In this document: one piece after another, positions 37,924 through 48,130 of the stretch
Layout: the number at the start of each line of letters is the position of its first letter
How positions within the stretch are numbered: the first letter of the stretch is position 1
Assembly (NCBI GenBank): GCA_905339295.1
Contig: CAJPFI010000026.1
Coordinates: 16,533-80,532 of the forward strand
Source of the DNA: Burkholderiales bacterium
GTDB lineage: Bacteria; Pseudomonadota; Gammaproteobacteria; Burkholderiales; Casimicrobiaceae
DNA: 64,000 bases
Reading direction: 5' to 3'
The notes under the pieces: model-generated
Seen by the model: only the letters and a program-made list of their open reading frames with translations
Databases searched by the model: none
Told to the model about the DNA's origin: nothing
Program-made: the position numbers and the translations under genes

Positions 37924-38796
37924 ATGGCGAAGGACCTTCAGACACCGTTCGACGTCGCGGTCGTCATGTTCACGAAGCGCACCGGATCGCTCGCCGACGC
38001 GGTGCGGTCGGTCTTCGCTCAGCATTTCAGCGGCCGAGTGCAGATCGTCGTCGGCGCCGACGGGCCGACGGCGGACAGGCCGGCGCTCGCGGCGCTCGCG
38101 CGCGAGGTTCCCGAGACGATGGCGCTCACCGTCGTCGACCCCGGATACTCGACCGCGAGGTCGCGCGGCGGGATGTACGCGCCCGAGGCCGGCGGAGTGC
38201 TGCGCGCGGCGCTGACGCTGCTCGCGAACGCGCGCCACGTGGCCTACCTGTCCGAAGCCAACCGCTACGCGCCGCATCACCTCGACCTGCTGAAGCGGGC
38301 GATCAGCGATCGCGCGTGGGCGCACGCGCTGCGCTGGTTCTCCGATGCGCGCACGGGCCAGGTCATATGCCGGGACGAATGGGAATCGGTCGGACCCGGG
38401 CAGGGCGTCTACGCGAAGAGCGAAGGCGGGTTTGCCGCCGCCGACACGCTGCTGATCGACAAGCTCGCGTGCCACGCCGCGCTCGCCGCGTGGACGGAGG
38501 CGGACGCGAAGGGGCGCGGCGAGGACCGGCGCTTCTTCCGCGCGATCCGCGCGCTCCCGCACGCGGTCACCGGCGAGCCATCGGTGTACGCCGGCATCGA
38601 CGTCGCGCAGCAGCACCCGTTCATGCTCGCGCAGTTCCGCGCCCACGGCGTCATTCTCGAGCGCTTCGTCAAGCTCACGCCCGAGCTCGAGGCGGAGGTG
38701 GCGCGCGCGGCCGAGGCGCAGCGCGCCTATGCCGAGGGCGTGCGCGGCAGGATGTCCTTCGGGGGCGTCGAGTTCGGCATCAAGCGGGACAAGTGA
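37924..38796 (+). CDS. Glycosyltransferase family 2-like protein
   Basis: 290 residues, single GT-A-like domain: DVAVVMFTKRTGSLADAVRSVFAQHFSGRVQIVVGADGPTAD is the nucleotide-sugar-binding beginning, and YLSEANRYAPHHLDLLKRAI occupies the place of the DxD region, with no clear DxD (SEANR instead), so activity or metal dependence is uncertain. GGGAGGC precedes the ATG and only 14 bases separate it from polA, suggesting co-transcription. No signal peptide. Sugar and acceptor unknown. Confidence 0.72.
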   Translation: MAKDLQTPFDVAVVMFTKRTGSLADAVRSVFAQHFSGRVQIVVGADGPTADRPALAALAREVPETMALTVVDPGYSTARSRGGMYAPEAGGVLRAALTLLANARHVAYLSEANRYAPHHLDLLKRAISDRAWAHALRWFSDARTGQVICRDEWESVGPGQGVYAKSEGGFAAADTLLIDKLACHAALAAWTEADAKGRGEDRRFFRAIRALPHAVTGEPSVYAGIDVAQQHPFMLAQFRAHGVILERFVKLTPELEAEVARAAEAQRAYAEGVRGRMSFGGVEFGIKRDK

Positions 38797-38890
38797 CGCC
38801 CGGGCAGCGAGACGGCCGGGCGCCGGCCGCAGGCCGATGGACGCAGGCCGGTCGCCAGGCGCCCACGCCGGCGAGATCCCGCCTGCCGGC

Positions 38891-39718
38891 CTACGCGTCG
38901 AAGGTCTCGCGCCAGCTCGCGAACCAGCTGCCCGCCATCACCGGCGCGAGCACGATCCATCCCAGCCCGAACGGAATCGACGCGACGATCGCCAGCCCGA
39001 TGAAGATCAGGCCGTAGATCAGCGTCGCGCCGAAGTTCTGCCAGCACGCGCGGAAGCTCTTCTTCAGCGCGGCGATCGGCTCGTCGCCGTTCAGCGCGAC
39101 GAGCGCCGGCGTGAACCAGTAGGCCATCGCGATCAGCGCCGACGCCACGATCGCGATCGGCGCGATGACGAGCGCGCTGAGCCCGAGCGACCCCAGGACC
39201 GCCAGGCCCATCTGCGACGGGTCGGCCGAGAGCGCCGAGAACAGCCCCGCGCCGCCGGCGACGCCGAGGACCAGGGCGATGACGGCGATCCAGATCACGA
39301 ACGTCGCCGCGAGGCAGATCAGGCCGACGATGAACAGCGGCATGAACCGGTTGCCGGTGAATCCCTCGAACAGGTGACCGATGGCGAGCGGCCTGCCCTT
39401 GGCGAGCGCGTGGCAGCCGAGCGCGATACCGCCGCCGAAGATCGGAGCGAGTACGGTCTGCGCGAGGTTGCCGAGGATCGGAACGAACGCGAGCGCGATC
39501 ATGATCAGGATCAGGATCACGGCGATGCCGATCCACGTTCCCGGCGCGGCCATGAAGACCTGCCAGCCCTCGCTCCACCATGCGGCGCCCTGTCCCGCGG
39601 GGAGCCGGCGCGGGTCGCGGAGGCCGGGTCCCGCCGGCGCGCCGTGGCCGGACGACGGCGTCGAAGGCTGCGTCGGCAGCCGAGGCTTCGCCGATCCCGG
39701 TTGCGTGATCTCGTCCAT
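38891..39718 (-). CDS. BPSS1780-family multipass membrane protein
   Basis: 275 residues. A Pro/Gly-rich cytoplasmic leader of about 60 residues precedes GWQVFMAAPGTWIGIAVILILIMIALAFVPILG and about five further hydrophobic segments; HALAKGRPLAIGHLFEGFTGNRFMPLF between them is typical of the BPSS1780 family. Function unknown. ATG at 39716-39718; the longer open frame upstream is Arg-rich and low complexity. Divergent from the DedA-rhodanese gene, 154 bases away; no clear promoter boxes seen there. Confidence 0.8.
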   Translation of the reverse strand: MDEITQPGSAKPRLPTQPSTPSSGHGAPAGPGLRDPRRLPAGQGAAWWSEGWQVFMAAPGTWIGIAVILILIMIALAFVPILGNLAQTVLAPIFGGGIALGCHALAKGRPLAIGHLFEGFTGNRFMPLFIVGLICLAATFVIWIAVIALVLGVAGGAGLFSALSADPSQMGLAVLGSLGLSALVIAPIAIVASALIAMAYWFTPALVALNGDEPIAALKKSFRACWQNFGATLIYGLIFIGLAIVASIPFGLGWIVLAPVMAGSWFASWRETFDA

Positions 39719-39872
39719 GGTTCGCCTCCCCGCGAAACGATTACGGTAGCACGTGCCGCGGCGCCTCGGACCGCGACCGCCGGCCGTCCTCGGCCGTTCG
39801 CGGGGGTTGCGCCGCCACCGCCGCGCCCCCACTCTGCGTCCTCCGGCCCACAGTATCCCCGACGCCCCCCGC

Positions 39873-40841
39873 ATGGATGCCCTCACCGCTTCCCTCGTCG
39901 AGCATGGCGTGCCCCTCGTCGGACTCAACGTCCTGCTGCAGCAGCTCGGCCTGCCGATCCCCGCGGTCCCGACGATGATCGTCGCCGGCGCGATGGCGGC
40001 GACGTCGGGGCTGTCCGCGCCGGGCGTGTTCTCGATCTCCGTCCTCGCGTCCGTGGTCGCCGACCTCCTCTGGTTCCTGGCCGGCCGGCGCTACGGCTAC
40101 CGCGTGCTCAAGTTCCTGTGCCGGGTGTCGCTGTCGCCGGATGCGTGCGTACGCCAGACCGAGGGCATCTTCGAGCGCTACGGCTTTTTCTCGGTGGTCG
40201 TGTCGAAGTTCGTCCCGGGCTTCTCGACGGTCGCGCCGCCGATCGCCGGTGCGCTCGACATGGGACTCGGCGCGTTCCTCGGCGCGGCGTTCGCGAGCGC
40301 GGCGCTGTGGGTCGGCGCGGCGATGGGCGCGGGATGGCTGTTCAGCGCGCAGGTCGACTGGCTCCTCGCCTGGATGGGCGCCAACGCGGCGCTGGCGGCC
40401 ACGCTCGTGGGCGCGCTGCTCGCGGCGTACGTCCTGTACAAGGCGTGGCAGCGCTGGCGGCTCGCGCGCTTCGTCGCCGCGTCACGGATCACGGTCGACG
40501 AGCTGGCGTCGATGCTCGACACCGAGGCGCCGCCGCACCTCGTCGACATCGGGTCGAACCTGGCGCACGGCCATCGGCCGCACATCCCGGGAGCGGTGCT
40601 GCTCGACCTGGACGAGATCGACGCCCGCGCCGACGAGTTCCCGTCGGACCGCGACATCGTTCTCTATTGCGCGTGCCCGAACGAGGCGTCCGCGCGGCGC
40701 GCCGCGCAGATCCTGCTCGCGCGCGGCTTCAAGCGGGCGCGCCCGCTCGCCGGCGGGCTCGACGCGTGGATCGCGTCGGGACGCGACGTTACGCACCCGG
40801 CGACGACGGTCGTCATCGAGCGTCCGAAGCGCGCGGCTTAG
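39873..40841 (+). CDS. DedA-family membrane protein fused to a rhodanese domain
   Basis: 322 residues. Residues 1 to about 195 are a DedA/VTT domain (LNVLLQQLGLPIPAVPTMIVAGAMAA, FSVVVSKFVPGFSTVAPPIAGAL with the conserved re-entrant-loop Pro-Gly). From about 205 a rhodanese domain follows (VDELASMLDTEAPPHLVDIGSNLAHGHRPHIPGAVLLDLDEI) with active-site Cys in LYCACPNEASAR. DedA proteins are linked to lipid flipping and proton-motive-force maintenance; rhodanese transfers sulfane sulfur. The fusion suggests a membrane-tethered sulfurtransferase on the cytoplasmic side. Confidence 0.9.
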   Translation: MDALTASLVEHGVPLVGLNVLLQQLGLPIPAVPTMIVAGAMAATSGLSAPGVFSISVLASVVADLLWFLAGRRYGYRVLKFLCRVSLSPDACVRQTEGIFERYGFFSVVVSKFVPGFSTVAPPIAGALDMGLGAFLGAAFASAALWVGAAMGAGWLFSAQVDWLLAWMGANAALAATLVGALLAAYVLYKAWQRWRLARFVAASRITVDELASMLDTEAPPHLVDIGSNLAHGHRPHIPGAVLLDLDEIDARADEFPSDRDIVLYCACPNEASARRAAQILLARGFKRARPLAGGLDAWIASGRDVTHPATTVVIERPKRAA

Positions 40842-40844
40842 GGC

Positions 40845-40875
40845 CGGACCCTGCTCGGTGTTGGAGCAGGGTCCG
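40845..40875. terminator. Bidirectional hairpin between convergent genes
   Basis: Perfect 12-bp stem CGGACCCTGCTC / GAGCAGGGTCCG with a seven-base loop, between the DedA-rhodanese and GNAT stops. No U-tract on either side, so termination efficiency is uncertain. Confidence 0.65.
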
Positions 40876-40888
40876 ATTCCGCGTCCCG

Positions 40889-41452
40889 CTAATGCAGCGG
40901 GCGTCGGGGGCGCGCGGCGCGCGGGGTGTCGGGCGGGAGCGGGGCGACGCGCACGAACCACGTCTCGCGGTCGGTCTCGCGCGTCGCGGTGAACCCGTGT
41001 TCGGCGAGCAGGTGCGCGAGCGCCCCGGCGGAGCGCGCCGAGCGGCGGACGCGCATGACCTTCGTCCTGCGGCCGGTCGACGTCGAGAACAGCGCCTGGA
41101 GCATCGCGCGGCCATGTCCCTTGCCGCGAAGGTGCGCCTCGAGACCCGCGAGCCACAGCTCGTAGCCGTCGTCGACGGCACGGAACAGGCCGAAGCCGAC
41201 CGGCGCCTCGCTGCTGCCGGTCTCGTCCGCCCAGTAGACGTAGCCGGGAACGGCGACCGTGCGCACGGTGCCCGACGCATGATCCTCGACGACGAAATAG
41301 CCGGTCTTGAGCGCTTGGCGCAGTTCGCCGAAGAAGCGCGTGGCGGCGGGGGAGTCCCAGCCGAGCGCCGGGTCGAACGCGCCGTCGCGCGCGGCGTCGC
41401 GGATCAGCGAACGCAGCAGCGCCAGGTGGCCGATATGGGCAGGACGGAGCAT
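40889..41452 (-). CDS. GNAT-family N-acetyltransferase
   Basis: 187 residues. LRPAHIGHLALLRSLIRDAARDGAFDP begins the fold; the acetyl-CoA-binding motif is YELWLAGLEAHLRGKGHGRAMLQALF (R/Q-x-x-G-x-G/A as RGKGHG), with the C-terminal LAEHGFTATRETDRETWFVRV strand. Substrate unknown. No operon partner: it converges on the DedA gene and is divergent from groES, about 360 bases away. Confidence 0.78.
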   Translation of the reverse strand: MLRPAHIGHLALLRSLIRDAARDGAFDPALGWDSPAATRFFGELRQALKTGYFVVEDHASGTVRTVAVPGYVYWADETGSSEAPVGFGLFRAVDDGYELWLAGLEAHLRGKGHGRAMLQALFSTSTGRRTKVMRVRRSARSAGALAHLLAEHGFTATRETDRETWFVRVAPLPPDTPRAARPRRPLH

Positions 41453-41651
41453 GGGCTCTCGCGACGGAGTCTCATGATGTGAACGCTAGCGCACGCTGCG
41501 CCGTCGCGGGGGGGCCGGCTTACAGGATGTTGACTTTGCCGGACGGACGGTAGGGAGCCCGTTCGGGGGTGGGTCCACCCCCGTGGCGTCGTCGCCCGGC
41601 GCCCGGTGCGCAGGCGAGGGCCGCATGTCGAGGGACGGCCCATGCCGCCGC
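41453..41651. other. Upstream part of the GNAT-groES intergenic region
   Basis: No gene is seen. It contains a compact hairpin CGGGGGTGG-GT-CCACCCCCG at 41564-41583, without a U-tract. Short open frames here are reading-frame noise. The remainder up to 41813 holds the groES promoter, CIRCE and leader. Confidence 0.5.
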
Positions 41652-41680
41652 TTGATTTGTCTCCGGTATCTCTCTATCAT
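41652..41680 (+). promoter_or_regulatory. Sigma-70-like promoter of groES-groL
   Basis: TTGATT (41652-41657) and TATCAT (41675-41680), spacer exactly 17 bases. The predicted start, about 41687, falls inside the CIRCE element. Confidence 0.75.
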
Positions 41681-41706
41681 TAGCACTCGTTGCGCTCGAG
41701 TGCTAA
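41680..41706. promoter_or_regulatory. CIRCE operator (HrcA site)
   Basis: Perfect match to the consensus: TTAGCACTC (41680-41688), nine-base spacer, GAGTGCTAA (41698-41706). HrcA bound here would block the groES promoter and heat would relieve it. It overlaps the last base of the -10 box. Confidence 0.97.
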
Positions 41707-41813
41707 CAACGCCCGAGTGCTCGCGTCGGCAGCCCCTCCCAGCGTTCCGGGCCGGCCAGGCTGCGGCAACCCAATGATTTTCCAATAATCTCTGTCAGGA
41801 GTGGGTACTTACT

Positions 41814-42101
41814 ATGAAGCTTCGTCCCTTGCATGACCGGATCATCGTCAAGCGGCTGGAAGAAGAACGCAAAACCGCCGGCGGCATCGTGATCCCGGAC
41901 ACCGCCGCCGAGAAGCCGTCGATGGGCCAGGTCGTCGCGGCCGGACCCGGCAAGACCGACGACAACGGCAAGCTCGTCCCGATGGGCGTCAAGGTCGGCG
42001 AGAAGATCCTCTTCGGCAAGTATTCCGGCCAGGAATTCAAGATGGACGGCGCCGACTACCTGCACATGCGGGAAGACGACGTCATCGGCGTCGTCCCCTG
42101 A
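41814..42101 (+). CDS. groES: Co-chaperonin GroES
   Basis: 95 residues, complete: [28 protein letters not shown], the mobile loop, [10 protein letters not shown] and [12 protein letters not shown]. It forms the heptameric lid of GroEL. AGGAG at 41797-41801 is 12 bases from the ATG, rather far. A leader of about 125 bases separates promoter and ATG. Immediately followed by groL (39 bases). Confidence 0.98.
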   Translation: MKLRPLHDRIIVKRLEEERKTAGGIVIPDTAAEKPSMGQVVAAGPGKTDDNGKLVPMGVKVGEKILFGKYSGQEFKMDGADYLHMREDDVIGVVP

Positions 42102-43784
<1,683 letters not shown>

Positions 43785-43849
43785 CCCGGGGAACAGGGAT
43801 CAGAGGTCAGGGATCGGCAACCCCGACCCGCGACTCCCGGCACCCATGG

Positions 43850-43878
43850 AAGCCCGGCCTTGTGCCGGGCTTTCTTTT
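43850..43878 (+). terminator. Rho-independent terminator of groES-groL
   Basis: Nine-bp stem AAGCCCGGC / GCCGGGCTT with loop CTTGT, followed by TCTTTT. Confidence 0.95.
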
Positions 43879-44090
43879 CGTCGGGGCCGCGCCGTGGGCC
43901 GAGCTGCAAGGCTGCGAGCACGTCCGTGCGGTGGTGGGTCCGGCTTCGGCCGGACGCACTACGGCCAAGCGTCGACCTGTCAGGCTGACGCCCGACACGC
44001 GGGCGCTCGCCTCGATTGCCGTGGCACCGGTCCACTGCGCCGCAGCCGGTCGCTGTGGCACCATCCGCCTCCGGGGCCGCCGTCACCCTC
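43879..44090. other. groL-dppB intergenic region with UUCG hairpin and REP-like sequence
   Basis: No gene is seen. 43938-43955 forms GTCCGGC-TTCG-GCCGGAC, a seven-bp stem with a stable UUCG loop inside GGTGGG...ACGCAC, and GGCTGACGCCCGAC follows at 43983-43996; both resemble the repeats at 57610-57690. No convincing promoter boxes for dppB. Confidence 0.5.
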
Positions 44091-45125
44091 ATGGGGCGTC
44101 CACCGCCGCCCGCCGTGCTCCGCTTCCTCGCCACCCGCCTGTCGCTCGTCGTCCCGACCTTCATCGGGATGACGCTGCTCGCATTCTTCCTGATCCGGCT
44201 GGTTCCCGGCGACCCGATCGAGACGATGGCGGGCGAGCGCGGCATCGACGCCGCGCGTCATGAGGCGCTGAAGAAGGAGTACGGCCTCGACCGTCCGGTG
44301 CTCGTCCAGTACGGGATCTACGTCGGCCGGGTGCTGCACGGCGATCTCGGCAAGTCGATGATCACGCAGGAGCCGGTCGTGCGCGAGTTCATCGCGCTGT
44401 TCCCCGCGACGATCGAGCTCGCGGTGTGCGCCATCCTCTTCGCGCTGGTGCTGGGCATTCCCGCGGGCATGATCGCGGCGGTGCGCCGCAACACCGTGTT
44501 CGACCACGGCGTGATGGGCGTCTCGCTCACCGGCTACTCGATGCCGATCTTCTGGTGGGGGCTCCTTCTGATCCTGCTGTTCTCGGTGCAGCTCGGGCTC
44601 ACGCCGGTGTCGGGACGCATCGAGGCCCGCTATTTCGTCGAGCCGGTGACCGGCTTCCTCACCATCGACTCGCTGCTGTCGGACGAGGCGGGCGCGTTCC
44701 GCTCGACGCTGTCGCACCTGATCCTGCCGACGATCGTGCTCGGCACCAATCCGCTCGCGACCATCGCGCGGATGACGCGCTCGGCGATGCTCGAGGTGCT
44801 GGGCGAGGACTACATCCGCACCGCGCGCGCGAAGGGGCTGCCGCGCTGGCGCGTGATCGCGCTGCACGCGTTCCGCAACGCGCTGATCCCGGTCGTCACC
44901 GTGATCGGCCTGCAGGTCGGCGTGCTGTTCACCGGCGCGATCCTGACCGAGACGATCTTCTCGTGGCCGGGCGTCGGCAAGTGGATGATCGAGGCGATCA
45001 ACCGTCGCGACTACCCGGTGCTGCAGGGCGGCCTGCTGCTGCTGGGCGTCGTCGTCATGATGGTCAACCTGCTGGTCGACCTCGCGTACGGCATCATCAA
45101 CCCGCGCATCCGGCACGCCCGATGA
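44091..45125 (+). CDS. dppB: Dipeptide/oligopeptide ABC transporter permease DppB
   Basis: 344 residues, six predicted membrane segments. FLATRLSLVVPTFIGMTLLAFFLIRLVPGDPIE is the typical N-terminus and the EAA loop is EDYIRTARAKGLPRWRVIALHAFRNALIP. Start uncertain: ATG 44091 or GTG 44115, the latter closer to the family start (VLRFLATRL). First gene of dppBCDFA; the stop overlaps dppC by four bases. Confidence 0.93.
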   Translation: MGRPPPPAVLRFLATRLSLVVPTFIGMTLLAFFLIRLVPGDPIETMAGERGIDAARHEALKKEYGLDRPVLVQYGIYVGRVLHGDLGKSMITQEPVVREFIALFPATIELAVCAILFALVLGIPAGMIAAVRRNTVFDHGVMGVSLTGYSMPIFWWGLLLILLFSVQLGLTPVSGRIEARYFVEPVTGFLTIDSLLSDEAGAFRSTLSHLILPTIVLGTNPLATIARMTRSAMLEVLGEDYIRTARAKGLPRWRVIALHAFRNALIPVVTVIGLQVGVLFTGAILTETIFSWPGVGKWMIEAINRRDYPVLQGGLLLLGVVVMMVNLLVDLAYGIINPRIRHAR

Positions 45126-46027
45126 TGCCCGCCGCGACGCCGTCCGACGCCGCCGCTCCCGACGCGCCACCGGGGCCGTGGCGCGAATTCTGGGGCTATT
45201 TCAGCGCGAACCGCGGCGCGGTCGCCGGCCTGGCGATCGTGGTCGCCGTGCTTTCGCTCGCCGCGTTCGCGAACGTCCTCGCGCCCTATCCGCCGGAGCT
45301 CACCAACAACGCGGTGTTCCTGAAGCCGCCGGCCTGGCAGGAGGGCGGGTCGTGGGCCTACCCGCTCGGCACCGACGCGATCGGCCGCGACATGCTCTCG
45401 CGCCTGATCCACGGCGCGCGCCTGTCGCTGCTGATCGGCATCGCGGTCGTCGCGCTGTCGATCGTCGTCGGCATCGTCCTCGGGCTCGTGGCCGGCTATT
45501 TCCGCGGCGTGACCGAGATCGCGATCATGCGGCTGATGGACATCATCCTGACGCTGCCCTCGCTGCTGCTCGCCATCGTCATCGTCGCGATCCTCGGGCC
45601 GGGCCTGATGAACGCGATGCTGGCGGTCGCCGTGGTCGTGCTGCCGCACTACGTGCGCATCACGCGCGCCTCTGTGATCGCCGAGATGTCGAAGGACTAC
45701 GTGACCGCGGCGCGCGCCGGCGGCGCCGGCCGCATCCGGCTGATGGTGAACGAAGTGCTGCCCAATTGCGCCGCGCCGCTGATCGTGCAGGCGACGCTCG
45801 GCGTGTCGACCGCGATCCTCGACGCGGCGGCGCTGGGGTTTCTCGGTCTCGGCGCGCAGCCGCCGTTGCCGGAGTGGGGCACGATGCTCGCCGACGCGCG
45901 CGAGTTCGTGCTGCGCGCCTGGTGGGTCGTGACGTTTCCCGGCCTGATGATCCTGGTCACGGTGCTGGCGTTCAACCTGCTCGGCGACGGGCTGCGCGAC
46001 GCGCTCGATCCGAAGCTCAAGCGGTAG
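45122..46027 (+). CDS. dppC: Dipeptide/oligopeptide ABC transporter permease DppC
   Basis: 301 residues. Cytoplasmic Ala/Pro-rich leader, then WREFWGYFSANRGAVAGLAIVVAVLSLAAFANVLAPY (OppC_N) and a permease domain with LGTDAIGRDMLSRLIHGARLSLLIG and EAA loop KDYVTAARAGGAGRIRLMVNEVLPN. It pairs with DppB to form the pore. ATGA overlap with dppB; ends five bases before dppD. Confidence 0.94.
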   Translation: MMPAATPSDAAAPDAPPGPWREFWGYFSANRGAVAGLAIVVAVLSLAAFANVLAPYPPELTNNAVFLKPPAWQEGGSWAYPLGTDAIGRDMLSRLIHGARLSLLIGIAVVALSIVVGIVLGLVAGYFRGVTEIAIMRLMDIILTLPSLLLAIVIVAILGPGLMNAMLAVAVVVLPHYVRITRASVIAEMSKDYVTAARAGGAGRIRLMVNEVLPNCAAPLIVQATLGVSTAILDAAALGFLGLGAQPPLPEWGTMLADAREFVLRAWWVVTFPGLMILVTVLAFNLLGDGLRDALDPKLKR

Positions 46028-46032
46028 CGGCC

Positions 46033-47052
46033 ATGCCCCTGCTCGAGATCGAGGACCTCCACGTCGACTTCCCGTCGCAGGGCCGCGGCGTGCTGCGCGC
46101 CGTCGAAGGCGTGAGCCTGGCGCTCGACGAGGGCGACGTCCTCGGCATCGTGGGCGAATCGGGGTCCGGCAAGAGCGTGACGATGCTCGCGCTGATGGGG
46201 CTGGTCGCCGCGCCGGGGCGCGTGCGCGCGAAGCGCCTCGCCTTCGCGGGCCGCGACCTGCTGCGCGCGAGCGACAAGGAGCGCCGCTCGATCGTCGGCC
46301 GCGACGTCGCGATGATCTTCCAGGAACCGACGACCAGCCTCAACCCGTGCTTCACGATCGGCTTTCAGCTCACCGAGACGCTGCGGCTGCACCTCGGGAT
46401 GGACGCAGGGGCCGCGCGCCACCGTGCCGTGGAGCTGCTCGAGCAGGTCGGCATTCCCGCGGCCGCGAGCCGGCTGCGCGACTTCCCGCACCAGATGTCC
46501 GGCGGCATGAACCAGCGCGTGATGATCGCGATGGCGATCGCGTGCAATCCCAGGCTGCTCATCGCCGACGAGCCGACGACCGCGCTCGACGTGACGATCC
46601 AGGCGCAGATCCTCGATCTCCTGCGCGACCTGCAACGCTCGCGCGGCATGGCGCTCGTGCTGGTCACGCACAACATGGGCGTGGTCGCCGACATGGCTCG
46701 GCGCGTCGCGGTGATGTATGCGGGACAGGTGATGGAAGAGCGCGCCGCCGACGAGCTGTTCAACGCGCCGCAGCACCCGTACACGGCGGCGTTGCTCGCC
46801 GCGATGCCCGAGCGCAGCACGGGCCGCTCGCGCCTCGCGACCATCCCCGGTGTCGTGCCCGGGCTCTACGATCGCCCTGCGGGCTGCCTGTTCGCGCCGC
46901 GCTGCGCCGACGCGACGCGGCGCTGCGTCGCCGAGCGTCCGGCGCTGCGCCCGTGGGAGCAGGGGAGCGTTCGCTGCCACTACCCGACGGGCGACCCGCA
47001 GCGCGACCCGGCGCGCATGCGCGACGGGCCCGTGTCGAGCGTCGAGGCATGA
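46033..47052 (+). CDS. dppD: Dipeptide ABC transporter ATP-binding protein DppD
   Basis: 339 residues. Walker A GESGSGKSVTMLAL, Q-loop FQEPTTSLNP, signature MSGGMNQRVMIAMAIA, Walker B LLIADEPTTALD, and the oligopeptide-transporter C-terminal extension with the Cys-rich iron-sulfur-type motif (CLFAPRCADATRRC). Couples ATP hydrolysis to import. ATGA overlap with dppF. Confidence 0.95.
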   Translation: MPLLEIEDLHVDFPSQGRGVLRAVEGVSLALDEGDVLGIVGESGSGKSVTMLALMGLVAAPGRVRAKRLAFAGRDLLRASDKERRSIVGRDVAMIFQEPTTSLNPCFTIGFQLTETLRLHLGMDAGAARHRAVELLEQVGIPAAASRLRDFPHQMSGGMNQRVMIAMAIACNPRLLIADEPTTALDVTIQAQILDLLRDLQRSRGMALVLVTHNMGVVADMARRVAVMYAGQVMEERAADELFNAPQHPYTAALLAAMPERSTGRSRLATIPGVVPGLYDRPAGCLFAPRCADATRRCVAERPALRPWEQGSVRCHYPTGDPQRDPARMRDGPVSSVEA

Positions 47053-48101
47053 GCGCCAGGCCGCTGCCCACCGACGTCCTGCCCGGCCGGGCGGGCACGC
47101 CGGTCGTCGTCGCGCGCGACGTCAAGCGCATCTACGAGATCCGGCGCGGTGCGTTCCGCCCGCCGGCGCGGCTGCAGGCGGTCGGCGGCGTCTCGTTCGA
47201 CGTCGAGGCCGGGCGCACGCTGGCGGTCGTGGGCGAGTCGGGCTGCGGCAAGTCGACGCTCGCCCGCGTCGTGTCGCTGCTCGAGGCGCCCAGTGCGGGC
47301 ACGCTGGTGCTGAACGGCGTCGACGCGGTGCACGTGTCGCCGAAGGCGAAGCGGCTGCTGCGCCGCTCGGTGCAGATGGTGTTCCAGAATCCCTACGGCT
47401 CGCTCAATCCACGCAAGAAGATCGGCGCGATCCTCGAGGCGCCGCTCGAAATCAATACCGAACTCGCGCCGCCGGCGCGCGAAGAGCGCGCGAAGGCGAT
47501 GCTTGCACGGGTCGGCCTGCGCCCCGAGCATTACGTCCGCTATCCGCACATGTTCTCGGGCGGACAGCGCCAGCGCATCGCGATCGCGCGCGCGCTGATG
47601 CTCAATCCTGCGCTGGTCGTCGCCGACGAGCCGGTGTCGGCGCTCGACGTGTCGGTGCAGGCGCAGGTGCTGAACCTGATGGCCGACCTGCAGGACGAAC
47701 TCGGGCTCGCCTACCTCTTCATCTCGCACGACCTCGGTGTGGTGCGGCACATCGCGCACGACGTTCTGGTCATGTACCTCGGGCTCGCGATGGAGCAGGG
47801 GCCGACCGCGCGGATCTTCGCGCGGCCGCTGCACCCCTACACGCAGGCGCTGCTCGCGTCGGTTCCCGCGATGGCGGGGGCGGCCCGGGTGCGCCGCGTG
47901 CCGCTGGCCGGCGAGTTGCCGTCCCCGTTGAACCCGCCGCACGGATGTGTATTCTCCACACGTTGCCCGTACGCGATCGAGCGCTGCCGCGAAGAGCGCC
48001 CGGAGTCCCGGCCGCTGGACGGCCGGGCGGTCGCCTGTCACCTCGCTGAACGGTTTCTCGAGCCCCCTCCCGCCGGCGCCGGCGGGACGGGACAACCCTA
48101 A
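47049..48101 (+). CDS. dppF: Dipeptide ABC transporter ATP-binding protein DppF
   Basis: 350 residues. Walker A GESGCGKSTLARVV, Q-loop FQNPYGSLNP, signature FSGGQRQRIAIARAL, Walker B LVVADEPVSALD, then the Opp/Dpp C-terminal Cys motif (CVFSTRCPYAIERC). Second ATPase of the heterodimer. A GC-rich palindromic stretch near 48070 precedes dppA. Confidence 0.95.
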   Translation: MSARPLPTDVLPGRAGTPVVVARDVKRIYEIRRGAFRPPARLQAVGGVSFDVEAGRTLAVVGESGCGKSTLARVVSLLEAPSAGTLVLNGVDAVHVSPKAKRLLRRSVQMVFQNPYGSLNPRKKIGAILEAPLEINTELAPPAREERAKAMLARVGLRPEHYVRYPHMFSGGQRQRIAIARALMLNPALVVADEPVSALDVSVQAQVLNLMADLQDELGLAYLFISHDLGVVRHIAHDVLVMYLGLAMEQGPTARIFARPLHPYTQALLASVPAMAGAARVRRVPLAGELPSPLNPPHGCVFSTRCPYAIERCREERPESRPLDGRAVACHLAERFLEPPPAGAGGTGQP

Positions 48102-48130
48102 TTGCCGGCGCAATCCTGAGGAGCCTCACG

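Noticed and set aside
44022..44061. Two TGGCAC motifs before dppB as sigma-54 -24 boxes
   Set aside because: The following GC is at the wrong distance (two bases off) in both cases.
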